In this document: piece by piece, positions 47,308 through 62,470 of the stretch | Numbering within the stretch: position 1 is the stretch's first letter | Layout: every line of letters begins with the position of its first letter | DNA from: Escallonia rubra | Taxonomy: Eukaryota > Streptophyta > Magnoliopsida > Escalloniales > Escalloniaceae | Direction: 5' to 3' | NCBI GenBank assembly: GCA_033065855.1 | Contig: JAVXUO010000776.1 | Location: 36,979 to 100,978 of the forward strand | DNA length: 64,000 nucleotides | Translations under genes and position numbers: made by a program | Notes under the pieces: generated by a model | Told to the model about the DNA's origin: nothing | Database searches by the model: none | The model's input: the letters and a program-made list of their open reading frames with translations, nothing else

Positions 47308-47951
47308 GATGATTATCAACTCATCGATAATCTTCCAACTATAGTTTGATATGCTCTTGAAGTTATGAGATTCAGTCGACAGATTATCACAGTCCAAACA
47401 CTGTCAACACTGGCAGAAAGAAGCGAAATCAAATTCTACCAACCATACTAGATTTGGTTCATTTGTCGATTAGCTAATAAAAAGTTAATAAATTTCTACC
47501 GACAACACAAGGATGAGCTATGGAACACGTATAATCCAGAGAAAGATAAGATCGAAAGAATCAATTGTGTTCTTGCAACAATTGAAAGTATGGTCGCCGA
47601 TCCCATAGAAACATGTTTTTGTGACGGACGAAGTATGGTAATCCTGAAATGGTGTAGAGCATCCATAGAGCCCTCCAAATAGGGTCAAGATCAGGTAATC
47701 AAACTCTATCAACAGTTCAACAGCCAAGGAAAAGAAGAACCTGATTTGCCTAGCCAAACTTTTGAGCTGTACAAGAAAGTGCGAGACCATAGGATAGCCA
47801 TGATTGAAATGGACATAATGCCCAGCAAAAAATGACAAAGCCAAGTTGGAAAGAGAATAAAGATGTCTGCCACAATAAAAGAAAGAAGATCCTACAAAAA
47901 GTAATAGAGGATTTTCACTATAGAAGAATCCTATGTGCCTGATCTTTTCAT

Positions 47952-47959
47952 CTATAAAA
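47952..47959 (+). promoter_or_regulatory. Viral TATA box
   Basis: CTATAAAA within CATCTATAAAAAGGGTCG, in the non-coding region after the last viral frame, where the pregenomic-RNA promoter belongs. Confidence 0.65.
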
Positions 47960-48111
47960 AGGGTCGAAGTAGGAGAAAGTTTGAGAAAGTGTGAAGTGTG
48001 CAAAAGTGTCAGAGTGTTAAGGGTGTGAGGTGTGCTAAAATTTTGTGTGTGCAACAATAGAAGGAACCATTCATTTCTATTACTTCTATGTAATATTTCC
48101 TTTCCAGTATA

Positions 48112-48117
48112 AATAAA
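48112..48117 (+). terminator. Viral poly(A) signal
   Basis: AATAAA about 155 bp downstream of the TATA box, the typical spacing in caulimovirids, where it lies within the terminally repeated part of the pregenomic RNA. Confidence 0.6.
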
Positions 48118-48567
48118 GAGGTATTGATTATAGTGCGACATCTTCTACTGTATTTTTCAAACAAAAATCCTGAAAGCTTGAGAGTGTTTGATAATAGCCA
48201 TTAGTTAAATCTGAGAAACGTAAGGCAACAAGCTGTTTATCCACGGGGTGAAAAACTTGATTATCGAAAAGTAACAGGAAAAGCATGGCGGGCGTACATT
48301 CAAATACCAAGAGCAGCATCTCTGTAAGTAGCATTATATCCTGAAATGACTTTATAGTTTATATTGTATGTGACAAAGTATTAGGGTGCATAAAATAATA
48401 TTTTTCTGAAGTTTTGGGGCTAGATTGCAAATTTGTTAAAGTACTAGGGTTATTTAGCACTATTAAAGAAGAATATTTAATCTGGACCGTCCATAAATAA
48501 CAGATTGACGGCTATATCGTGTTGGCAAGAAAATTAATTTGCCTGCGCGGGTAGTGGATCGCCTCCC

Positions 48568-48630
48568 TATATATATATTCACACACACACGCCCACGCGC
48601 GCCCACACGTGTGTGTATGTGTGTGAAGAA
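48568..48630. repeat. (TA)n / CACA-GTGT microsatellite
   Basis: TATATATATATTCACACACACACGC... followed by GTGTGTGTATGTGTGTG; right half of the split microsatellite. Confidence 0.8.
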
Positions 48631-49351
48631 GCATATGTGTGGCTAGCCCTAGGCAAGTTGCCTAAAATAGTCACTTAAACTACGTAGTATTGCAACAAAA
48701 GTAATTACTGCCCCTTTTTTTCTTCTTCTTTTTTTTATTTGTCCTTTTTTCTACCTAAATCGTGTCTACTAAGCCACAAGCGACACCAATCTCGGCAACC
48801 ATTGTCATCACCACCGACAAGCTTCATGGTACTGTCGCCTTTGACTTCCGAATACTATCAGAGCAACAATAACCTTAACCGCTATCTAAATGACCTCCGA
48901 GTCTTAAGACCACTCATAACCAGCGTGCAATTTTCTGCCCATCAATTCTGAACGGCACCCTTCGAGCGGCGGTGATGTCTCTCTCTTAACCTCGCCACAC
49001 CGAGGCCTCGGCTACACCACCTTTGCTAATGTGCCAACACCACCGGTTTGACCACCACTCCCACAACCGTAGGTCACCCCATAAACCATCCTATCCATCG
49101 TTCAGAAATCTCTGCACGAGGTTGACCATAACCACAAACCAACGTTAAAGATGAAGCTGAAAAGCTCGCCTCATCACAAAAAATCTGCAAATTGCTACAA
49201 AACTGGACCAATACAACAAAAGCCTACATCACACATATATTCTAGATCTGAGCACCTTCTTCGTCGAGGTTGGGGCTCTTCTCTGTCAATGATGCTGTGC
49301 AATTTTACACCCCGAGTTTCATCTGAATTAGTATTAGGATGATAAGGTGGA
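48631..49351. other. Unassigned block between viral copies
   Basis: CTAGGCAAGTTGCCTAAAAT and CACTTAAACT...GCAACAAAAG look like the left terminus of a MULE/MITE whose right end is missing, cut by the second viral copy. The CCACC-rich interior has a 70-residue frame (48739-48951) of no known family. Confidence 0.4.
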
Positions 49352-50290
49352 TATTTCTGTAGAAATCTAAACAAGATAATATCTCAGATATTAACTGAAT
49401 TATACAATTCGGATAAAGTGTTTAGAAGTGAAAACCGTGTCCTAAATTCAGATAACTTCTTATCAAACTTTGGAAGTTATGACACTACCAATAAATACTA
49501 TACCAACAAAACTTCATATGTATATAAAGAAGTTACAACATACAATGGTAGCGAAGGCGAAAGAAAACCCTCTTCGAGTGGCTCAAAAGATAACAAAGAT
49601 CCCGTAGAAGAAATGAGTGTAGAAGAAATAGAAAAAAATAATAAATGACTCTTTAGACAAAGTAGAAAAATAAAAATCATTGAAAAAATCAATGATGAAT
49701 GAAATAGACCCAGTTGTCATAAAAGAATGACAATATAAACAAGAAGAAAAAGGAACGTACCATATCATAAGTAAATAAAAGCGTTTACAGATATGAATAT
49801 ATGGAACATAGAAACTGATTCAAATTGTATAGGAATGTGGAATCCAAAATTAAATTTAAAAAGAAATTCTAAATTTAGCAATGCCCCTATAAGGACAAAT
49901 TTAAAACAAGAAGTTGTCCCCAAGAATGGAAGAAATTTAAAACAAGAATTTGATATCGATTATATTTAAAATACTGAAGAAATAATCAATAATTTGGCAC
50001 AAACCTTAAGAATTGCCATTAGAGGTGGTAATTTAATAAAAAGGCGTGTTAGAAAACATTTTATTCGAGCAACCTGCGAGGAAACGCAACTAGGTTCTGG
50101 ACAGCATCGCAGATAACAGAAGGATAATTGAAGCCCAGAGCAAGCTTAATATTTCTAAAGAATGGATAATGTTTTATGCAGATAACCTCAAAGGAGAGTT
50201 CTGGGGAATATCTATAAATAATATAGGTATTCAAGAAAAAACTACTTTCACAAATTTGACAAAACTACGAGTATGTGATACCTATAATAT
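49352..50290 (+). mobile_element. Second, partial endogenous pararetrovirus copy
   Basis: Directly repeats about 41586-42500: ATCTCAGATATTAACTGAAT, CAGATAACTTCTTATCAAAC and GTTATGACACTAC recur with scattered differences. It covers the 5' part of the capsid region and ends at AATAATATAGGT... Broken frames throughout. Same orientation as the first copy, about 7.8 kb apart. Confidence 0.85.
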
Positions 50291-51927
50291 AAATAATATA
50301 GGTGAAACTTCTGAGTCCCCAAACAAAGTAAACGATGGGCACTGAAATTGTTCCGTTTATGTTAAAGTAACAGACTTTCCGGTTAGACTTGCTTAACTTC
50401 GGATCCAAATAAGGGTTTATATCCGAATGCCGGGTAAGGATTTATATCCGACCCCTTGTTTCGATAACTCGTACTTGTAAGTATTCTTTCGATTTACTTA
50501 TGGCTATTGTCGAACACTGAATTAAGCATTGATACCAGCCTGTAATTACCAAGAAAAACACCCTAACTTTGAACCTGAATCGGTTATTTGAAAATGTTAT
50601 CGATGCTCACCTGTTATTACATGCTGAGTCAATTCGATAATTGTTTGAATTCTTTCTTCTGAATTGTTGTGCTTAGATTCGATAACTATTTGTAATCGTT
50701 CTTGCTATTTGTTTGTGGTTATTCTGGAATTCTGAGTGATGAATTATATCAGTATGCTTAATTGTTATTGAAACCTTAGTTGTTTGGTGCATTTTATTGC
50801 ATTTAAAGCAGTAAATTTCTTGTTGATTCTATGATTGTTGGTTTTTGTGTTCACCTGAGAATCTGTTTTGTGGGGAGACGTTATAAAGGGTCTGAACCTA
50901 CATAATTATGTAGGGCTAGTACCTTAATAAGAAGGTCAAGTTATTTTACATCATGCATTGCATGTGTACACTTTCCGTGTACTGCTTGATTGCTTCTGCC
51001 CAGGATCAACATTTCTGAATTTGTTTACATTATATCTTACAATGATGGTTTTAAGAATGATGTTCAAATGAATGCCTTGTTATCCGATTGAAAGGGATCG
51101 AATAAAACTCCTCCTCATATTGTGATCGATGTTCAAATGAATATCTTATCTGATTGAAGGGGATTGAGTGAAACTCCTCCCCAATTGTGATCAAACTATT
51201 TGTGATTGTCTGAAACCCTTCCCCTACTTTCTTTGAAGTATCTGTACTCGTTTTGAAACCCTTCGAAAAATCATCATTGCATTGTATTTTAAAATGAAGC
51301 TTTGAAAATGAACTTCGAACGATCGTTTTGGTATTTGATTATAATTGTTAATGTTCGCTTTGGAAACTGGGATGATTATTATTGTTTGTTTTGATGTCTA
51401 TCTATAATCATCTTTGGTCGTTTTTGGTTTATGCCTATGACTGGTTATGATCGTTTGAAAATTATCAAACTGTTCATGATTGTTGGAATGTTTAAAAAAT
51501 TGTCCTAGAATGAACTCTTGAATCGTTTTGTAAGTTTTTTCGGTTGTCCTTGAATGATCTTACTGAGCTCTCAAAAGCTTACCCTTCGTTTGACTCCCTT
51601 CTGCAGGTGATCAATTCTAGAAAGCTCGGGAATGGGTTTAGAGTTTGTGTGAGATTCTGGTTAGGCCACCATTACGGTATAATAAGACCCTTGCGTGGGT
51701 CAGTACTGTTAACTCGTTCTACAAGAACTCGAGTTTGTAAACAGCCTAAGTTTAATAGTTTAAGTATAAGCAGTTTTGTATTTTTATATTTTGAAGATTT
51801 GAGTTGATGTCTAGTTAGATGCTCGGAAGTATGTGTCAGTAAATACGATTTGACAGGTTTGGTGTGATGTGGTAGGTTAACGTTTCGAGAGTTCGGGGCG
51901 ATGGAGTCTGGATTTTGGGATGTTACA
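50291..51927 (+). mobile_element. 3' part of a chromovirus-like LTR
   Basis: Ends TTTTGGGATGTTACA. The ACTGAGCTCTCAAAAGCTTA...CTGCAGGT block (51562-51608) is typical of the U5-proximal part of Tekay-type LTRs. The left side is truncated at the viral copy. Two related blocks near 51060-51190 (AAATGAATRYCTTATCTGAT / GGATTGAGTGAAACTCCTCC) form a ~70-bp direct repeat. Confidence 0.5.
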
Positions 51928-52390
51928 CACTCAGCTCACCTGACACACACACACACACACACACTCACTCACTCACTCACTCGCTCACTCACTCGCTCTT
52001 CACACACACACCTACTGCCGAACACACTCACACAACGCACCCATTTCACTCACTAATACACCCATAAGCCTCACTCAATTTCTTCCTACAACACACAATT
52101 CACACACCATTACACCTGTACACACACTTATAGACACACACTACACAGCCGTGTTCACGGCTACGAACACACACACACCCACACACACACATACCCACCC
52201 ACCCCGCTGAAACACACATACATCCCACGGTTTCTCACATTGAAACCTTACACTAACACCTACTTACTACCCCTATATACACACACTCATAACTGAAAAC
52301 TCACATATATAAACACACAATACACAACAGTGTTCACGGTCGTGTATACATACACTTTGCACCAGATTTACACCCCCCCCCCCCCGGGCG
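51928..52390. repeat. CA/CTCA microsatellite-rich region
   Basis: (CA)n at 51942-51962, (CTCA)n at 51963-51998, many CACACA runs to 52320, and a C14 run near 52372-52386. Probably part of the minus-strand LTR described next. Confidence 0.75.
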
Positions 52391-52860
52391 ATTTTTAACC
52401 CACAAAAATCATCCACGAGGAGTAGGAAGTACCCTTTTGAGAAACCCATCAACTTTTGCTCCAATTTCTCTCCCTTTTTCTCTCTTTTCCCTTGTTCTTC
52501 TTGCCCCCTCGAAGCTCTGTTTTTTTGTTCTTTCACTGTTTCTTCCTCTTCGAATTTCCTCTTTTTTATTTTTTTTCCTGATTTAGTTTTATTTTATTTA
52601 ATTCCTAAACCATAAAAACAACCCTTAGTTTAATAATAAATTGCATTAGTCATCATCTAGAATAAGGAGGAGGTGGCATCCACTAAAAGAATTTCTCTAA
52701 AATTTTAACACCTGAGTACCAACTTTCCAAAATTACAAAATAGCCCCAAAGTTTTTCAAATTTACAAAATGACCCCAAAAGTTTTCAAAACTACATTTTT
52801 GCCCCAAATTTATTTTAAACTCCCATACTATATAAATACCCGAGCATTGCTCAAAATTAG
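51930..52860 (-). mobile_element. Minus-strand 5' half of a chromovirus-like LTR
   Basis: Read on the minus strand, the order of composition blocks (GGGGCAAAAATG...GGGGCTATTTTG repeats, GATGCCACCTCCTCC, a purine-rich tract at 52430-52570, then TGTG-rich sequence) parallels 16817-17700. Ends not defined. Confidence 0.4.
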
Positions 52861-52899
52861 CGCCCGTTTATTTTTCAGGCCACAGATAATTACTTTTAA

Positions 52900-53012
52900 A
52901 CCCCTCAAAAAGTGCGTAAATTAACGATGAAGCTATTAGAAACATAAAGACGATTGATTGCCGCTATATAGGGGGTAAATGAAGATTCCTCCAACCGAGG
53001 TAGTAGCCAAAT
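52900..53012. mobile_element. One arm of a MITE (family of 57440-57672)
   Basis: GACGATTGATTGCCGCTATA, GATTCCTCCAACCGAGGTAG and TAGCCAAATTT match the arms of the complete MITE in the beta-glucosidase B intron. The partner arm is missing. It lies about 220 bp past the stop of beta-glucosidase B. Confidence 0.55.
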
Positions 53013-53159
53013 TTTTTCCCCTGTCTATTCATTGAAAACAATCTCAATGAGTCTTATTTTTCTTTCTGCTGGATGAAATTATACCAAACTTGTGCAAGAA
53101 TGTATCCTGAATATCATGCTTGGGGAACCTAAAGAACACCGACAAGAAATTAACTTCTC

Positions 53160-53165
53160 TTTATT
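53160..53165 (-). terminator. Candidate poly(A) signal of beta-glucosidase B
   Basis: AATAAA on the minus strand, about 72 bp after the stop codon. Confidence 0.5.
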
Positions 53166-53236
53166 GGCAATTACTTGCTCCAATGCAAGTAGAAACGAAA
53201 AACATAGCTTAGGAGAAAATCTTGTAGAGCTCTCTT

Positions 53237-58557
<5,321 letters not shown>

Positions 58558-58605
58558 GGCTGGTGAACTTGCTTTGGAGGTACAATATTTGATCTGCATA
58601 ACTGG

Positions 58606-58615
58606 CTTTATATAG
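58606..58615 (-). promoter_or_regulatory. TATA box of beta-glucosidase B
   Basis: CTATATAAAG on the minus strand about 50 bp before the ATG, at the same spacing as in copy A. Confidence 0.75.
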
Positions 58616-60708
58616 GAGAAAACAAGGGTAGGGACATGCATTCATCTAACCCATTTGTATTATTAATTACGCTTAGGTTTCATGCATTTTAAGAATCCAA
58701 GCAGATGCAAGTTGTTCACTTATTTAAAGATCACTAATTTGGGAAGTGTAAGTTGTTGATCGTTTTTGTAATTGATGTTGTCCAACTCGAGGTCTTGATT
58801 TCTAAAACTAGTTTACATTTTGGATGTTAAAAGGATCAAATTCGAGGGCTGCGGCTAGAGTAGGTGCTGGAACCCACGACAGTGAAATTCATAGCATAAC
58901 AGATAAATTTAGTCAGAGGCTAGAACTATAAAACATGCAGCAATGAGACATAATAACATACTACCTTCAAAGAACGACATTATATGTTCCCAAAGGAAAG
59001 GCTCACGTTTTAAATATAACCATAAGATTTTGTGGGGTTCGGCGAGGGTTGATGCATGCAACACTAGTGGCTACGCAAATAAAATTCCAATGTATCGGCC
59101 TGAGCAAGAATAATACATCTAAAGCGGTCAAGCATGTCGTGTCATCAATAAGTGAGCAATCGGCTTGAAAACATGTCCTAACTTAAGCCCGATTCGTCCT
59201 AGCATGGGACAAGTTGCGGACTGTCAAATCATACTCTCAAATCGAAGACAACAACGCTTTAACAACACGTGGCAAGTTCCAAGCATTGGAACGACATATG
59301 ACTCCTCCATAGGACCTAAAGTTTTTACTATGCTACATGTAGTCAAGAGAGGAGTTGTGAAAACGTGCCAAGCGCCGAATGAAAACTTAGTCAAGAAAGT
59401 AAATGAGGCCCACTCCAATCCCAACACGTAGTATGATCATAACACTCAAGGGAGCTTAGCATGAACTGAGCGGTAAAACATGCATGCCTGGACTTGTGGC
59501 AGCTACAGATCGATTGGATCATCATGAAAGCTTGAACAAAGTAATAAAGAAAGTAGGCGTAAAAAAGATGGCAGCTTTGGACACGTGGCAGTTCTAGATT
59601 GAATTGTCTTGGAAGCTTGGCGTGAGCAGAGCAACAAGCATGCCTAAAAAAGGTGGCAGCTCCCAATTGGATCTTGCAGAAGCCAAATCATTACAAATTG
59701 TGTTTAAAAGCCATGAATGTTGTCTTAATTAATCATGTTCAACACCAAAAACAAACTATCACGTAGCTCACACACCTTCATTTACCTTAAGTAAACAATT
59801 ACATCTTCGGTTATGCTAGAACCACCAAACCATATGTCTGTCAAATCCAGACAGTCCCCAAAGTGTATTCAGTCCTTGAATGAGGAGCTTTGTACTCTCA
59901 AAGTCATTCATTTGCCAATACTATGAACATAAAGTGCATTCATTCATTGTCTTAATATGCTTAGTTTGATTAGGAATAAAAAATAATTAGGTAGGAACCG
60001 TGGCAACATAAATAGTAATTAAAAAGTCCTAAGCATTATGCCAAAAGAATTCTGAGGATATTCTCAAGTCCCCAAACATCATTTAAGAAGAAGTCGGATT
60101 AGGCACTGAATCTTTTAATTTACTTGGTAATTGTGCCTCACACATGATTCTGTCAGGACCTGACACACCCGCGCACATCACACCTCTCGCATCTTTCACA
60201 TTTCTGTGCGTGCTTGAAGCGTTTAATGATCGAACACTTTTTGACACGCCCGATGGGACATGTTTGTGCTATTTTCTGCAAAAAAGATTGTTATTATGAG
60301 AAATCCTAATGAAAAGTCTGTACCACCCATCTCCCGAAATACTAACGTGGTCAGTACATCCAAATTAAAGGAAATTATGGGCATTGAAGAAGTGGAGCAA
60401 CATTAGTTGAACCCTTTTGGAGATCAATGGGAGAACCTCATAAGGACGATGGTTTTGTGCGATGAACACGTTCTACGGATGATGAGAATGTTCGAGAAGA
60501 TATAGAGGAGTATGTGTGAAACAATAGCTATGTAAGAGATCTCATAAAAAACGGTTGGAACCTTGAGAAGCAAAATGCCAACATCAAGGTTGCCTCGCTA
60601 CTTATTAGGGGATGTGTGAAAATTATAAAATTGCACGTTGTTGTTGAGAAATAAAAATTGTATTACAGGTCTGGGTAATTGAAAATTTCAAAAAAAAAAT
60701 TGATTTTT
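58616..60708. other. Upstream region of beta-glucosidase B and old repeat sequence
   Basis: The promoter-proximal part has no recognised element. From about 59150 to 59900 repeated GTGGCAGCTACAGAT / GTGGCAGTTCTAGAT / GTGGCAGCTCCCAAT blocks with AAGCTTG(G) and AAGCATGCC suggest LTR sequence. The open frames at 59165-59431 and 59391-59666 are not convincing genes. Confidence 0.4.
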
Positions 60709-61154
60709 GGCGACGATAAGCTTTTTAGCGACGGAATATTCCGTTGCTAAAAATTATTCCGTCGCTAATTTTATAAAAAAAGAAAATAAATTATAATACT
60801 AAAAATATAACTAGCGACGGAATATTCGTCGTTAATTAAAAATAAACCCGTCGCAAAAAATTACATATTTAGCGACGGAGTTCAAAATTCTGTCGCTAAA
60901 CTATTACTGACGGGCTTTTATACGAGGGACTTTTAGCGACGGTGAATCCGTCGCTAATTGTTTTAGCGACGGAATAAAGGCTTTTAGCGACGGATTTCCC
61001 TGTTGCTAAAAGCCTTTTTTCTTGTAGTGGTAGACCAAAACTACGCCGATTATCAAGCCCGCGACGGTAAATCCGTCGCTAATTGTTTTAGCGACGGAAT
61101 AAAGCCGTTTAACGACGGATTTCCCCGTCGCTAAAAGCCTTTTTTCTTGTAGTG
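60709..61154. mobile_element. CACTA transposon end, partly duplicated
   Basis: Many copies of TTTAGCGACGGA and its inverse (subterminal repeats), ending CTTTTTTCTTGTAGTG at 61029 and again at 61154. Read inversely this is CACTACAAGAAAAAAG, the classic CACTA terminal repeat. The opposite terminus and transposase are not in view. Confidence 0.8.
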
Positions 61155-61185
61155 GTAGACCAAAACTACGCCAATTATCAAGCCC
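60936..61185. repeat. 125-bp tandem duplication including CACTA end and host flank
   Basis: Unit 1 60936-61060 and unit 2 61061-61185. Each runs from GCGACGGTRAATCCGTCGC through CTTGTAGTG to GTAGACCAAAACTACGCC and TATCAAGCCC. Few differences between units. Confidence 0.85.
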
Positions 61186-61669
61186 ACATCATCCCATATG
61201 GGCCAAACAACCATTGAACTTAGGCATACTATCCATATATTTACCCCCATTAACATCCATATATGACAGTTAACAGAGACAAGCTGATAGATCTCATTAG
61301 AGAGCAGGTTGGCCAGGGTCTCAGATGTGCAGGCCCAACTTCATAATGTGATAGGTCGATCACATTCTAATGTGGAAAGCTGGCCGGAGCTGATTTTTTC
61401 AAGCTAAGATTATTTCCCAACACCATTTTTTATTCAACCTTCTCTTGCTATATTGGTGTACTGCCAATTCGGTATTGCACTTGTTCTAAAATGGAAGATC
61501 TTTTTTATGCTTAGTTTTATAGGGCTACAATGAAGATTTCCATGAACAAATAGTCGGAGGATCAATTGCTGACATTATAGAATGATTCAAGTAGGCTAAA
61601 CATAGCGTTGAAGTCTATCTACCTGAATTATAGTTTTGAAGTTAGCTCTAAATGGCTTCCACTTTGATC
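61186..61669. other. Spacer with probable retrotransposon sequence
   Basis: No gene recognised. It leads into the Tat gag remnant that follows. Confidence 0.4.
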
Positions 61670-62470
61670 AAAATATAAAAGTCAAGGGAATCGAATTTCA
61701 AGACCTGTTCGAGCTGAGCGATAGGGCCCCGAGGTATAAGGAACTGTTGTAGAGCAAGAGAGATGTCATAAATTGTTCAAAGGGAACCTACTATAGGGAA
61801 CCCAACACTGGAATTTGTGCTATAAGGGATCAACCAAAAATTGGATTGATAGAGATTATTGATGTGAAACGTTATACCTGTAGGTCTTGTAGTTCGACCT
61901 GAAAAAAACCTCAATACTAGTTCAGCTGAGGTGTGAAAGATGGGTATAAAGTTTACATTTTCAACATCACTGAAGTCGATCAGATCTTTGATCATATGAT
62001 GAGAAATGGTGTACTGAGTTTGTCTCTAGGGTGAAAAATGAACCTAAAGATTTAAGTATCAAAACCTACTACGAAGATGGCAATAAGTGGACTCATCCAA
62101 CTATGCATTGCATATGTTTTGTGATTTGACTCAGGAGAAGATCGAGACTAACCTAATTAGGTTTGCTACCAAAGAGCATAGGATCGGCACTGCTCCATTT
62201 CAAGCATCCACGAACGACCTACAAATCGCCATAAGCATTATATGGGTCCGTACCTAGAAGGAAGGTCGGGAAATAGTAAGGGAGCTTCTACGGCTCTGAA
62301 GGCTAAACTGGTAGGCGGCCATCAGCCTAATAGTTTGGTCGATTGAGGTGTGCGAGCTGCAAAAAAGATGACTGGAAGGGAATATGCACACCAGACTAAG
62401 GCTAGAGACCAACTTTGCAACTCGGCTAATATCTATGACATAACCCAAGAGGTTAGAGATAGTTGATCTT
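61670..62470 (+). pseudogene. Tat-type Gypsy gag/nucleocapsid remnant
   Basis: Plus strand, several frames: GIEFQDLFELSDRAPRYKEL, GTYYREPNTG, RYTCRSCSST, VDQIFDHMMRNGVLSLS, then KTYYEDGNKWTHPTMHCICF. The IFD...G and (C/Y)xxH...C blocks fit the gag-to-protease linker of Tat-lineage elements. Interrupted by many stops. Confidence 0.5.

Larger units (their letters stand above)
41400..48350 (+). mobile_element. Endogenous pararetrovirus (Caulimoviridae), near genome length, degraded
   Basis: Ordered on the plus strand: tRNA-Met primer site (41420), capsid-like region with a zinc knuckle, movement-protein-like region, aspartic protease, reverse transcriptase, RNase H, two further frames, then a TATA box (47952) and poly(A) signal (48112). 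No LTRs and no integrase. About 7 kb, near the size of a caulimovirid genome. The capsid-before-movement order with a separate downstream polymerase resembles cavemovirus-like plans; this is inferred. Every long frame is interrupted by stops or shifts, so it is an old, inactive copy. Confidence 0.85.
41239..48567. mobile_element. MITE arms enclosing the endogenous pararetrovirus
   Basis: Left end GGGAGATAATAAAATGCTAG and inverted right end GGGAGGCGATCCACTACCCG. The right arm matches MITE B (GGGAGCTGATCCACTGCTAG) closely and the left arm more weakly. Both abut (TA)n. About 150 bp on the left and 190 bp on the right appear non-viral, so a MITE of the 12-kb family may have been the landing site of the virus. 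The boundary between MITE and virus is approximate. Confidence 0.5.

Noticed and set aside
47518-48141. 207-residue minus-strand open frame
   Set aside because: Antisense to the viral 3' region and its promoter; no recognisable domain.
58558-58641. Longer N-terminus for beta-glucosidase B from an upstream in-frame ATG
   Set aside because: The TATA box at 58606-58615 lies inside this extension, and copy A starts at the internal ATG, which begins a proper signal peptide.
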